The notes under the pieces were generated by a model. It was not told the DNA's origin, searched no databases, and worked only from the letters and a program-made list of their open reading frames with translations. A DNA stretch of 64,000 bases from Coriaria nepalensis (lineage: Eukaryota > Streptophyta > Magnoliopsida > Cucurbitales > Coriariaceae), in assembly GCA_027186245.1 (NCBI GenBank), contig CP114485.1:4650001-4714000 (forward strand). Direction: 5' to 3'. The translations under genes were made by a program, and so were the position numbers. This document shows, piece after piece, positions 12,306 through 25,133 of the stretch (positions are counted from its first letter, which is position 1; the number at the start of each line of letters is the position of its first letter).

Positions 12306-12893
12306 TCAGCTAGCCTCTTCGCGACTATCATTCCCGCGGCTTTCACCACCATCATCGCCAGCAACTGCCACATCAGCGGCGGAGGAAGCGGCTGAAGGCC
12401 TTTTCCGTTTTTTTTTCTCATACGGAATCCCTCTAGCCCTAGCCTGACCTTCCCTCACTTCCCTCAAATAAATCCTTATCGCTCTCGTTCCGAACGGGTT
12501 CGCATCCGCCCGTCCACCGTTCTCCTCATAAGCGGCTCTGAGCCGTCCGATCAGCGCGTCGAGGCTACCCCATGCCTGCTTGAGTGGACAAGCGCATGGA
12601 GCTGGCGGGTTCGGCTGCCCATAATACGGGCACCCAGGGATATGAACCTTAGTCTTGCCGAACTGGTCCAAGTACTTCATGAATTCGATGACGTGAGCTC
12701 CGCTGCAGTGAGAGAGCGTGAGCGGAGGCTTGTGGTTTTTCAGGTACTGTAGGAAACTGTTCCAGTCTCGCCGTTTCTGTGACTCGTAACGGCTTGGAGG
12801 CGCAGGAGGTGAGTCGTCGGGTCGGGATGATGGGTCTTCTACCATGCCGCTTGTTGGGTCGGATCTACATGCTCCTGCTGAGGTTGAATCCAT
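12306..12893 (-). CDS. LSH/ALOG-domain transcriptional regulator
   Basis: Single-exon gene of 195 residues. The first true ATG on the strand is at 12893 (MDSTSAG). The ALOG domain covers about residues 35-160: it begins [20 protein letters not shown], continues through [20 protein letters not shown] and the zinc-ribbon-like insert [20 protein letters not shown], and ends [21 protein letters not shown] basic nuclear signal (EKKKRKRP) follows, then an acidic, low-complexity tail. Proteins of this family are nuclear DNA-binding regulators of light-dependent growth, organ boundaries and inflorescence form. A single exon of about 200 residues is normal for the family. Neighbouring genes suggest the LSH5 orthologue (Arabidopsis At5g58500, from memory), but the domain alone does not settle the paralogue. 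Confidence 0.94.
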   Translation of the reverse strand: MDSTSAGACRSDPTSGMVEDPSSRPDDSPPAPPSRYESQKRRDWNSFLQYLKNHKPPLTLSHCSGAHVIEFMKYLDQFGKTKVHIPGCPYYGQPNPPAPCACPLKQAWGSLDALIGRLRAAYEENGGRADANPFGTRAIRIYLREVREGQARARGIPYEKKKRKRPSAASSAADVAVAGDDGGESRGNDSREEAS

Positions 12894-15351
12894 GATCGAC
12901 AAATTTCTGTTTTTTTTTTTCTTTTCCTTAGAATATCACGTAGAAAAATGTATTCACGGGAAATGTTTGGGTGAGTTTTTCTCTTACTTTTGTTGATTTT
13001 AGCGAGAGGAAGGGGATTGAGAGAGAGAGAGAGATGAGAGGATTGAGGAGGGGGCGGAGGAGGAGAAGATGAGACAAGTAGTACTTTGAAGTTTGATGAT
13101 GGGACGTAAAAAGTAGTGTATATGAATGAATAATGAATGACACTTTCTCACTCCTCCTCTCTCTCTCTCTTCCTACTGTTTTAGAGAGACACATTTGCAC
13201 CGTCCTTGATTGTAGGGGCGTGGATGATATCGCATTTACCCAGTCGAAAATCAAATTAATCATAGGTTTAATGTATATTAAGTTGATTATGAGTTTACTC
13301 TGGACCTAATTTAATAAATTTAGTTGGAAAATAATTATTTAAAAAACGAATCAAATAAAATTATATTATATTATTATATGCACCTTTCTTTATTTTATAT
13401 ATTTATATTTTATTTTATTTTATTTTATTTGCTGACCATATGTATTATGTTTTGATCCTGATTTTAATTTGTGAAGGTATGATTCATTTAATATTTTTAT
13501 ATATTTTTTTTAATGAAATAATATATTTTATTATTTGGACTTTTTGAAGATATTTCGGAGTTTATTTATTTTTGTTTTGTCTTCTCGAAGAATATATAAT
13601 ATCAAATTTAATAAATTTTTATTTTATTGAATTTGTTGTTTAATTATTTGACTTATAATTTTTATTATTAAAATAAATGAGTAAAATATTAATTAAAAAA
13701 TAAATAAAAAATTGATCACTCGCGAATTTATATTCAACTCAAGCTAAAGATTTGATTGAATTTCTAAGCAATTTAAGTTGGGTAACGAGTTAAAATTTTA
13801 GAAACCGATCATATTTAACTTAGTTATATAAATTATCCAAACTCAAACCACCCCATCAATACACGACCCTACTTGATTGTTATATTAAACGGCGATTTTA
13901 TTTTTATTATATTTATGTTTTTCCCCAAAATAATAGAAATGTAAATAATTGAATATTACTAGAGAGAATATAAATGTTTTACCGTGTCGGTCCATGTACT
14001 TATATAATTGGGCACGACCTGACCCGACATATGAAACTTGCCCGTACTTGTGTCATGCCGTACATATATTTAACTATGAAAATTCTGTGTTAGTTATATA
14101 TGCCTTAAGGAAAATACTTAAATTAATGATTTTTTTAATGGTATATTTAGTTTGATTCTTGATAAAAATAAAAATAAAAAAAATAATGAAAATAAAAATG
14201 ATAAATTTTTAATATCCTTTCAATTATAAATATAATGATAAGGAATAAGAATAATACTTTTTTCACATATATTTAAAAAAGAATTAAAAAAATTATATAA
14301 ATATTACAGTATATTTCTAAATATACATATATTAAGTGAGAACCAAAAAAAAAAAAAGAAGATATTTTTATTAAAGTGTGAATAAAATATAATTCTCATT
14401 TCATTATTCATTATAACAAAATAATAAAATTAAATGAAATTTTCGTTATATTCCTAATTAAAAAAAATCGATCTACACATGGCTGAAGTGTAACCATTAT
14501 TTAAACTATGGGAAAAATTAATTAAACTATTTCATTATCCTAAAAAATTCGGTTAAAAGGTGCCACTTTTTTTGTGGTCTCAAAATTGGATAATAGGAAA
14601 TCTTTAAAACAAAAAATTTATTATTTATGATGACAATAATTGGGCCAAGATACATGAATGCTTAATCTATTTGATTGGGCCACTGTCTTTAAATACATAA
14701 GGATTTTATCTGAATGGGCCAAGCTCAACTAAAGGTATAGCGGATTTATCAGGGCCCAGGCCCTTTTCCAATTTGTCAAATATCGTCGATGGGCCCCACT
14801 CCCGTCCCGGGGCCTAAATAGCGAAATGTAGCTCCTGAATCACTCGCAAAATGTCCAACGATCGCCGAGATATGGACGGTCCAGATTTCACGAAATTGTT
14901 ATACAGCGTGCGTCACATGGCAGACCAGGTGGTAACAAAGAGGCCCCACGTTCGAGTCATTCACGGCAACCACCAGATCCAGAGGCTGTGTGTATAAAAA
15001 TCCCCAATCTTCATTCACATCACTATCACGATTGTCCTTTCGGTTACCGAATCAGAGTGCATCACTATCAAGGTCCTCGGCGTACTCGATCCCACCCCCT
15101 CCCACCATATATTTACTCTCTCTCTCTCTGAAAACAAACCACCATCTCTCTCTGTCTATCATTTTCCTGTCAGAAGAAAAAAAGAGATAAAAATAAATCA
15201 AATTATGAAATGCTCGGAACTCTGAAAGAAGACCTGAAACGAAGCGGCTAGTGAGTTGTTTTCTCTGTGGCCGGATTTCGTGATTTTGGAACGTTTATTC
15301 AGGTCGGGAAGTGGAGTGGAGCTGCATTTTCTTTTGTGAGAAAGCGGAGCC
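12894..15351. other. Intergenic: LSH promoter, AT-rich spacer, promoter of the pseudokinase gene
   Basis: The LSH 5' region at 12900-13200 contains GA/CT runs at 13020-13034 and 13152-13170. The stretch 13260-14650 is more than 75 percent AT by eye and shows no gene. From about 14740 the composition rises and the promoter and leader of the plus-strand kinase begin. A CT run lies at 15116-15130. Confidence 0.6.
14989..14998 (+). promoter_or_regulatory. Possible TATA box of the pseudokinase gene
   Basis: The string tgtataaaaa lies about 355 bases before the ATG at 15352, with a CT-rich leader after it. The position fits a long 5' UTR, but no transcript start is known. Confidence 0.35.
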
Positions 15352-18336
15352 ATGGCTGCAGCTCTGGAATGTTGGTCGAGTAGAGCTAGTACAGACGAGG
15401 ATTTGGTGGAGCAGGTACTTATGAGGACTCATGACAGATCGGAGGGACTATTGTTGACGGAGACTTCTTCTGCGACGGCGGCAATGAAGGAGTCGTCTGC
15501 AGTGCAGAAGCGGTTGCAGAAGCTGAGTCGGAACGTGTCAGAAGCCATAACTTCGCTTAAGAACTCGTTGAATCTAGACTCGGTTCGTGACTCCTCCTCG
15601 TCGTCGTCGTCGAATGCTGAGAGCTCTAAGAAGGTTGTGTGGGGAAGTGTTGTTAGGAATCTTACTCAGCTGTATCCTGGAAGTCAGCTGCCGGAGAAGC
15701 TCGTCTCCAATATTCGCAAGCATTACGATTCGTTGCCTCTCAGGTTTGAACGTTTTCTATCTGAACAAACTATCAGTTCTTAAGTTGAAGTTGGATTGTC
15801 TGGTTGAAGGGAAAACAGAGGAAGAGAAAATTAAAACGTGGGAGAGTGAATTTGATAAGAAGTAGTTATGAATTAAGAACCTCGGAGGGTCGGACCTTAA
15901 GGATTTATCAGTTTATTTATCAGTTTCATCTACAGTTCTTTTGGCAAGGAAACTGAGTTCTTCTACACTGATTTTTCCCTTATTTTATTCTCATTCAGCA
16001 TTTCACTATTTCAATTTTCTATCTCTATTTGTTTGTTTGTTTTATTTGACCTTATCTACTCTGAATTGAACAGCTATGCTCAGGCGGGGTTTGACATGAA
16101 AGATGTCTTTCTTCATATTAAATTGATAGAGCAAGCATCAGGGGATGAACAACCTGCAATATTGATTCAACAAGTGATTGACGATGAAGTTCAGGGGCCT
16201 GTATTCAAGCTGACGTTTGCTTGTAACTCTTTGATATCATGGCAGACAATGTCAGGTGGTTTGGATAATGCTGCAATTTGCTGCAGGAAGATTCAATTAT
16301 TTGAGAAGAAAGGGTTTACTCTTGGAATTATTTTTCTCCTAGCTCAAGATGGGCAAGAGAAATCGTTCAAAACCAGGGTTGAAAATGCTCTTAAATCAGC
16401 TATGAAGAAACCAAAAGCCACTTCTGTGAAGCTTTCATTTGGGCTTTGTGGATGTCAAGAAGGAAACACCAAGGGGAGGGAGTTGGGAGAAATTGAGGAG
16501 GATATGGATGAACAAAGCTATACGAATGGGATTGACAATTTGAATCAGAATTTGCAGCTTAATTTTCCCCTATCCACTTCATCTTTCTATGTGTCTGTAG
16601 ATGAATGGCAGACAATTCAATCGGGTGGTGATGAGCTCGGGAAATGGCTGTTAAACTCTGATAATCTTGAGATTGTTGAACAGATTGGGCCCAATTCTTT
16701 TAAGGGAGTGTATAAAGGCAAAAGGGTTGGCATAGAGAAGCTAAAAGGATGTGAAAAGGGAAACTCTTACAATTTTGAACTCCGTAAGGATCTGTTAGAG
16801 CTCATGACTTGTGGGCACAAGAACATTCTGCAGTTTTATGGTGTTTGCATTGAAGAAAGTCATGGCCTGTGTCTAGTAACAAAGTTGATGGAAGGTGGTT
16901 CATTGTATGAATTGATGCTTAAAAACAAAAAGCTTCAGACTAAGGAGATAATGAGGATTGCTGCTGATGTAGCAGAAGGGATGAAGTTTTTGAATGATCA
17001 TGGTGTGACATATAGGGACCTCAACACGCAAAGGATTTTGTTGGATCGGAATGGTAATATTTGCTTAGGCGATATGGGTATAGTCACTGCTTGCAAGAGT
17101 ACGGGCGAGGCTATAGAGTATGAGACCGATGGCTACCGTTGGCTAGCTCCTGAGGTTTGTTTACCATAACTTCAACAAGAACACATAGAGTATATATAGT
17201 CGTCATAAATTTATCTTAACATTTTGAACGACCAATTATAAACAGAAATTTTCTTTTTGTGAAGCCAATAAGTTGCTTGATTTTATAACAAATATGCCAT
17301 CCGAGTTGAAATGGGGTCAATAAAAACCCTTTTTAGCCAAGATGATGACATTTTTTTCTTTTTTGAAACCTGATTGATCTGATTAAGCAAGTTACAGTGG
17401 GAATAATCATGACACAACCTTTGAACGGAAGACTTTACACTAAAGTTGTGTATGTTTTTTGGAAATCTTGACAAGCTACAGTAACACAGAAATTTCTTAA
17501 TGAAGTCCGTATTAATTTAATCATGTATTGCCGGATATCATTTGTTATTAATGTATTTAAAAACAGCTCTGAGGATGAGTGGATTCTCAATTATATAAAC
17601 TTTATGTCACTTCTTGTTAGCATAATTGTTTGAGCATGCCTAACATGTATTCATTATTATAGATGCTTTAGACATCAGTGTAATGTTTCCCTTTATCAGG
17701 CACTTCCTAAACTATATATTCTATTAAACTTCATGCAGCCAAACTTATATGTTTTCTAAACTACTCAGCTCGGCTGCAACCTTATGGCTGTACCACTTTC
17801 CCCCAAACAGTATAACTTCATGGAGCCCATGTAGTAAAATATAATTGACGGTAATCGTCATCCAGGGGCTATGAACTCAGTGCACGACTGTGCACCACTT
17901 ACTTTTCTTCCCTCTGAAAGATGAACCTGCTTGGTGTTATTAAAAGAGTTCATGAAATTTAGGACTAGATGAGAGTTATTTAAATGAATTTTATTTCCCT
18001 TTGACTTCTTTTTCCGGTTTGATACAGATCATTGCAGGTGATCCAGAGAGTGTTAGCGAGACGTGGATGAGCAATGTATATAGTTTTGGAATGGTAATTT
18101 GGGAAATGCTGACAGGTGAGGCAGCTTATTCTGCATATTCACCTGTGCAAGCGGCAGTTGGAATTGCTGCTTGTGGCCTTAGACCCGAAATTCCTAAGGA
18201 CTGTCCACAAATCCTGAAATCTCTGATGACCAAGTGCTGGAACAATTGCCCGTCAAAACGCCCTCAATTCTCCGAAATTCTCTCGATATTGCTTCGCCCG
18301 AACAACAGCAACAACAGCAACAACAACAACAGGTAA
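15352..18336 (+). CDS. Raf/TKL-like protein with a degenerate kinase domain (predicted pseudokinase)
   Basis: Three exons: 15352-15743, 16074-17154 and 18028-18336, GT-AG and in frame, giving about 593 residues. Residues 1-310 are a family-specific N-terminus without a named domain that I recognise. A kinase-like fold follows at about 325-585. Its key residues are altered. The Gly loop is weak (IGPNSFKGVYKG), the VAIK lysine position reads VGIE (349-352), HRD is YRD (444-446), and the catalytic loop reads DLNTQRILL without the usual Lys and Asn. DFG is DMG (464-466), while WLAPE is kept. ATP-dependent catalysis is therefore unlikely, and a scaffold or regulatory role is inferred. The closest plant relative recalled is Arabidopsis At5g58520, consistent with the neighbours. 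The protein ends in an Asn/Ser homopolymer-like tail. Confidence 0.9.
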
Positions 18337-20562
18337 ACATCCTTTTAATTTTCAAGTTAATGTGTAAAAAAAAAAAAGGATTTTGTGAAGCTTGTTAAGC
18401 TCAAATGAATATAAATCTTCTTTCTACTCTCATTTCTGAATCCACATTTCGGGTGCTTATCGAAAGAAAAAAAAATGCTAACCTTAGGAATGTTGTGATA
18501 TGAATGGGGACAAACCAATAAAAGATGACCAGATTGTTTTGTGGTTCGATGTGGAGACATTACACATTTGCTTACTGTTGAAAAATTAGGTTATGTTGAA
18601 TACTGATATCCAAAGTCGGTGAGGATTTGTCTTAAGGTCCAGCATTGGTCACATGATGATGCTCAGAGGGTGCACATGCCATGCATGTGACTTTGAGGAC
18701 TTGGAGAACTTTTGCAAATAACTAACGTGCTTTGAAAAAGCCAGTTTGTGCATTAAAGTAGAGTAATTTGGGCATTGTGCACATTGAAAAGCTTCTACGG
18801 CTCTGAACGGGGTTGGTCAAACTGGCTCTCTCTCTATATCTTAACCCTTTTTTTGGGCTTTCTTTTCAAGTGAACATTCCATTAAAGGCCACTTGACAAT
18901 CAAGTTGGGCCGAATCTACTTCCCTGTCGGCCCAAACGAAGCAAAAGCCCTATTAGCCTGTAATCCGTACACCGGCAGACAAGAAAATCACTGCCAAATA
19001 TATTGGTTTCGCAAATTGTTTGTTAAATTATTGCACCGGAAGACACTGATAGCTTTTATTCTTGGCCCCTTATGACAACCAACGAAAAAAAAAAAAAGTG
19101 GTGTGGCAGAAAAGGAAGAATAAGTTCAAGTATCTACAAAAGGAGGTAAAGAGAGAAAGATAAAATTACAAAAAGGTCTTATCTAAGCGTGTGACACAAG
19201 GCATGCCCAGCGCTGTAAAAACACAGTTGGATTACACAAGATTTCTTAATGTCATTCATTATTAGTTATTTATTACTCCATAACACTTAGAAAAAAAAAT
19301 GATTAGTCTTTATATTTAAATTGGATCGGTTAATCTTTTATTTTATTTAAAAAAAATATTTTAATCAAAATTTTAAAATCTTTTTAATATAAAATTTAAT
19401 AATTTTAAATAAAATAAATTAACTCATTTAATAAAATAAAACATTAATCTTTAAAACTCTTTAAATAATAAAATTTTAGCTCGGAAATATATCTAAATCT
19501 CTATCGTCTCGAAATGAACTTAAGTTAGTTCAAAGATGTTTCTTATCGCTAAAATTAAAATTAAAATCGCTTATTAGTTATAATTTTAAAAAATTTAAAT
19601 ATAAATTATAAAAAATATTATATTATATGAGTCATAAAAGCTCGTTAATTTTTCATCTAATAATAAAAAAATATTTTAATTAACATAAATAATAAAATAG
19701 AATATTGAATACGAAGTTAAATTAAATTAAATTATTTAAAAATTAAAAATATATTTTTATTAATTATCAAAATTTAAAAACCGAATACTTAATAATATAT
19801 CTTAAGGAAATAAAAAATCTCTTTCTCTCGTCGCAAGCAACAACAGCGCGCGTTGTAGAAATCGCCATTCTCAAATTACAATACAGAAAACGACGCGTTT
19901 TACTAAGTTCACGATCCATCGTTCATCTCTCACGACTTCACTGCTCCTTTACCTCCAGGGCCCACACTCATGACTCTCATCCCTACGTTTCCTCTTGTCT
20001 CGCCCGTATCAAATCATTTCTCAACTCTCTCTCTAAAAAGTGTAGCAGGAGAGGAGAGATATGGAAATGGTACCATAACACCAACCATCCATCCCCTCTC
20101 GCTAAGCACCTGTGACCTGTCCACCGCCTCCCCACGCAAAAACCCTAGAAATGCAAAATCCGTAACTACCCCTCTTCTCTCCCTTTTATGAACACTCCTT
20201 CCCTTCATCCTCCCAAACCTCTACAAAATCACACTTAACAAGAAACCGATTCAGATAACAAGAATTAAAGAATAATCTGACAGTCCCCTTCTCTCTCTCA
20301 CTCTCGATCTTTCACTTGAGATTCTATTCCTTTCCTTCCTTACGGTTCTAGTCGGTACGTTTCTTTTGCTTGCTTTTCTGTTAATCAGTTTCTTCTTGGA
20401 ATCTTTTTGCAATTTGGATTAGGAGGTAGGGTTTCTTCTGTTTTTGTGTGTGCTTAGGTAAAGGTAGGGATTAGGATGTTGAATCCATTCTTGATTGCAT
20501 TTTCGGCTATATCGATGACGATGTTTAGGTTTTGTTCGGTTTTCAGCAGCCTACTGCACTTT
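18337..20562. other. Intergenic and UBA1 leader
   Basis: The 3' region of the kinase gene, then AT-rich DNA at 19250-19800 with no gene. From about 19830 it becomes the GC-richer promoter and CT-rich leader of the E1 gene. A probable 5' UTR intron ends at a cag acceptor just before 20547. Confidence 0.6.
20140..20152 (+). promoter_or_regulatory. Telo-box-like motif upstream of UBA1
   Basis: Contains aaaccctag, the plant telo-box, common in promoters of translation and housekeeping genes. It lies about 420 bases before the chosen start codon. Confidence 0.45.
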
Positions 20563-23500
20563 ATGCTTCCCAGAAAGAGACCTAGTGAAGAAGGTGTGGT
20601 TGTAGAAGGAGATAGTGATAATAACAACAACATATCGGGTTCATCTTTCATTAAAAAGCACCGGATCGGTTGCTTCGTTGCTGCCGCCGGATCGACGGTG
20701 AATTCCAGCAACAACAACCACCTTAGCAGTGACGCCAACAACTACAACAGTAGCAGTAGCGGAGTTAAAGAGATACCTACTATGGCTTTAGGTGATTCAA
20801 ATCAGACTGACATTGATGAGGATCTGCACAGTCGGCAGCTAGCTGTGTATGGACGTGAGACGATGAGGCGGCTGTTTGCCTCTAATGTACTCGTCTCAGG
20901 GATGCAGGGTCTTGGTGCCGAGATTGGTATGATTGCTATAATCAGTGTTTAATGCAAGCCTGCTCAGAAATGTGGATTTATTTTTAATGCTAATGAAACT
21001 GGTTGCAGATGTTGGATTATTAAATGAGATTTCTGAAGTACGGTCTTGGATTTGGAAATCTATTATTTTCCTATATTCATATGGATTTATATTATCTTAT
21101 CGTGTTTCTTTTATGAAGTGAAGTCTATCTGCAACTGAGTAAAAATGCTTGTTGAGGTGCTGTTTGGTTGGGAGTTGACAGGCAAAATGTGAAATAAAAT
21201 TTGGTTAAAACTGTTTGATCTCTATTGTGGTATTTGTTCTTTTTTACTTTTGGGTTTGAATGAGGCTGGCAACGAATTGTCCGTACATTCTGAACTGAGT
21301 TCATCACTTTTGGGCTTCTTATGGGTGTATTACCACACTGTCTCGGACCTCAAATTTTGTGATTCGTTGATTAAATGTACTAATTCTTTATTTTTTTTGT
21401 TGAGCATCACGCTGTTTGTTCTCCTAGTTTATAACTTGATTCTCATTTGTGGTGTGTTTTTTCTACCTTTTTTGTTTTTTTTTCTGTAATTCTGCAGCAA
21501 AGAATCTCATCCTTGCTGGTGTGAAGTCTGTGACCTTGCATGATGAAGATATAGTGCAGTCGTGGGATTTGTCCAGTAACTTTCTTTTTCAGGAGAGTGA
21601 TTTCGGAAAGAATAGGGCACTTGCTTCCGTTCAGAAGTTGCAGGAGCTCAACAATGCTGTTGTTGTTCGCACCTTAACAACCAAATTGACTAAAGAACAA
21701 CTTTCAGACTTCCAGGTGCTTTGCTTTTATACACTATTTACTGCCTACTAGGGGAGCCTGTGAATTATTTCTTTGTATGTTGTAACTCACTAGAGTTCCA
21801 TGGTACTCATCCCCTCATTATTTTATTTTTTTTGTGGGGCAGGCTGTGGCCTTCACAGAAATCAGTCTTGACAAGGCTATTGAATTCAATGATTACTGTC
21901 ACAGTCACCAACCTCCAATTGCTTTTATTAAAACTGAAGTTAGAGGGCTTTTTGGTTCTGTGTTTTGTGACTTTGGACCTGAGTTCACTGTTTTTGATGT
22001 TGATGGGGAGGAACCGCACACAGGTATAATTGCCTCCATCAGCAATGACAATCCTTCCCTAGTGTCTTGCGTTGATGATGAGAGGCTTGAGTTTCAGGAT
22101 GGGGACCTTGTCGTGTTCTCTGAAGTACATGGTATGACAGAACTGAATGATGGAAAACCAAGGAAAATTAAAAGTGCAAGGGCTTATTCATTTGCCCTGG
22201 AGGAGGATACAACAAACTTTGGTACCTATGAAAAAGGCGGTATTGTCACTCAGGTGAAGGAACCCAAAGTATTGAACTTTAAGCCCTTGAAAGAAGCACT
22301 AAGTGATCCTGGTGATTTTCTTCTGAGTGATTTCTCCAAGTTCGATCGCCCTCCTCTCCTACATTTGGCATTCCAGGCACTGGATAAGTATGTATCTAAG
22401 TTGGGACGGTTCCCTCTTGCTGGTTCTGAAGAAGATGCTCAGAATCTGATAGCTTTTGCTATCGAGATCAATGAGAGCTTGGGAGACGGGCGAGTGGAAG
22501 ATGTAAATCCAAAAATTTTGCGACACTTTGCATTTGGTGCCAGAGCGGTATTGAATCCCATGGCTGCCATATTTGGTGGTATAGTAGGTCAAGAGGTTGT
22601 AAAAGCGTGCTCTGGAAAATTTCATCCGCTATTCCAGGTTACTACACATCTTTCATCTTCAACTCTTCCAATGACTTCTGTATATTATTATATGTATAGG
22701 TTTATTTAAGTGGGTTGGGCAGAAGCATGCATTAGGACCACGTGAAAAATGGAATCAGTAATCCTTAGAGATGATGTTTTCAGGGTGTATAGCTTGATGA
22801 CTGCTACTTTTTTGCATGTTCAATCTTATGATACTTTCTACTCCATATCTGCATACCATCTCAGCTTTTCTATTTCTTGCTTTTTCAGTTCTTCTACTTT
22901 GACTCTGTGGAGTCACTTCCAACGGAGCCATTGGAAGCCATCGATATCAGACCTATAGGTTCACGTTATGATGCACAGATTTCAGTGTTTGGGTCCAAGC
23001 TCCAGAAGAAACTGGAAGATGCTAAAGTTTTTATTGTCGGATCTGGGGCACTAGGCTGTGAGTTCTTAAAGAATGTTGCCTTGATGGGAGTATCATGCAG
23101 CAATCACGGGAAACTAACAGTCACTGATGATGATGTGATTGAGAAAAGTAACCTCAGTAGGCAGTTCCTATTCCGAGATTGGAACATAGGACAGGCGAAA
23201 TCCACTGTTGCTGCTACAGCTGCTTCTGTGATAAACCCTCGGCTTAATGTTGAAGCTTTGCAGAATAGGGTTGGTCCAGAAACTGAGAATGTTTTTGATG
23301 ACAATTATTGGGAAAATTTAAGTGTCATCATAAATGCTCTTGACAATGTCAATGCCAGACTTTATGTTGATCAGAGGTGTTTGTATTTCCAAAAGCCACT
23401 TCTCGAGTCCGGTACTCTTGGAGCCAAATGCAACACTCAAATGGTGATTCCACATTTAACTGAAAACTATGGGGCCTCAAGGGACCCACCTGAAAAGCAA

Positions 23501-25133
23501 GCCCCCATGTGCACTGTTCATTCATTTCCACACAACATAGACCATTGCCTGACCTGGGCTCGATCAGAGTTTGAGGGTTTGCTTGAGAAGACTCCAGCTG
23601 AAGTGAATGCTTATCTTTCAAACCCCAGTGAATATGCAACTGCAATGATGACTGCTGGTGACGCCCAGGCCAGGGACAATTTGGAGCGGGTTCTTGAGTG
23701 CCTTGATAAAGAAAGATGTGAGACATTCGAAGACTGCATTACATGGGCTCGTCTTAAGTAAGGACTTTGTTTACTCCTTTCTCCTCCCCCTTCTTTCTGC
23801 TATTTTAATAACATTTATGTTATCTTCTGGATCCTTATATCTGTTCTTTTAATTTACTTAGGTTTGAAGACTATTTCTCGAACCGTGTAAAGCAATTGAT
23901 TTATACTTTCCCTGAAGATGCTGCAACAAGCACTGGAGCTCCATTCTGGTCAGCTCCCAAGAGATTTCCTCGTCCACTTCAGTTCACAGCTACTGATCCC
24001 AGTCACCTTCAATTTGCTATGGCAGCATCTATACTGCGAGCAGAGACATTTGGTATCCCTATTCCTGATTGGGTCAAGAACCCTCAGAAATTGGCTGAAG
24101 CTGTGGATAAAGTGATGGTCCCTGAATTTCAGCCCAAGAGTGGTGTCAAAATAGTGACAGATGAGAAGGCTAGCAACCTCTCTACCGCATCCATTGATGA
24201 TGGAGCAGTCATTCATGAACTGATTAAAAAGTTAGAGAATTCCTGTGCTACCCTGCAGCCTGGATTCAGGATGAAGCCCATTCAGTTCGAGAAGGTAAAA
24301 GTCTCCTCATTTTTATTTTAATATGAATCTCCTTTTACATAATTATCAGATTAATTTATTATTATTTCGAAATTACTCCCATACTTGAAGCATCAACTTT
24401 TCAGTTACTTCATCAACCTCTTCTAGTGGCATCCTTCTATATACTGCTGCCTTTTCTACTATGTGGGTCAAAGGAATAGAGTTAGAATGATGATACAAAC
24501 GAATTCAATGGTGAGAGCTGGATTTTGTGATTGCAGGATGATGATACAAACTATCACATGGATGTGATCGCTGGGCTTGCCAACATGAGGGCGAGAAATT
24601 ACAGCATACCTGAAGTAGACAAGCTGAAAGCCAAGTTAATCGCTGGAAGAATCATCCCAGCAATCGCAACCTCAACTGCAATGGCCACAGGGTTTGTCTG
24701 CCTCGAGCTTTACAAGGTTCTCGATGGAGACCACAAGTTAGAAGACTACAGGAACACCTTTGCCAACCTGGCGCTTCCTCTGTTCTCAATAGCTGAACCG
24801 GTCCCACCCAAGGTCATCAAACACCACGACATGAGCTGGACTGTCTGGGACCGATGGATCCTAAGAAACAATCCTACACTTAGAGAAGTCCTGGAATGGT
24901 TGAAGGAAAAAGGAATTTGTGCTTATAGCATATCATGCGGCAGTTGCCTGTTATATAATACTATGTTTCCTCGGCACAAGGAGAGGTTGGACAAAAAGGT
25001 AGTGGATGTTGCTCGGGAAGTGGCCAAGGTGGAACTGCCTGCTTATCGTAACCACTTGGACATTGTCGTGGCTTGTGAAGATGATGAGGATAATGATATC
25101 GATATCCCTCTTATATCCATCTATTTTCGTTAG
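20563..25133 (+). CDS. UBA1: Ubiquitin-activating enzyme E1
   Basis: Catalyses the first step of ubiquitination: ATP-dependent adenylation of ubiquitin and its transfer to the E1 cysteine. Six exons: 20563-20926, 21498-21715, 21843-22637, 22889-23757, 23862-24294 and 24537-25133, GT-AG and in frame, giving about 1091 residues, the normal length for plant E1. The inactive adenylation half contains [17 protein letters not shown]. The active half has the nucleotide-binding GSGALGCEF (about 510-518) and the arch [10 protein letters not shown]. The catalytic cysteine sits in [13 protein letters not shown] (about residue 667). The ubiquitin-fold domain closes the protein at VSIYFR-like LISIYFR. The start at MLPRKRP was preferred because the sequence just upstream ends like a 3' splice site (ggttttcag). 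The earlier in-frame ATG at 20476 would therefore lie in a leader intron. Acts in cytosol and nucleus. Confidence 0.96.
24487..24551 (+). repeat. 14 bp direct repeat across the last UBA1 intron-exon boundary
   Basis: The string atgatgatacaaac occurs at 24487-24500 inside the intron and again at 24538-24551, where it starts the last exon. Confidence 0.9.

Noticed and set aside
14918..14960. tRNA or SINE-like A and B boxes upstream of the kinase gene (tggcagaccagg, cgttcgagtc)
   Set aside because: The B-box-like string is good, but the A box is weak, the spacing is too short for a tRNA and no cloverleaf can be drawn.
20476..20562. Upstream in-frame ATG of UBA1 as the true start
   Set aside because: It gives a hydrophobic N-terminus unknown in E1 enzymes, and a good 3' splice site lies between it and the conserved start.
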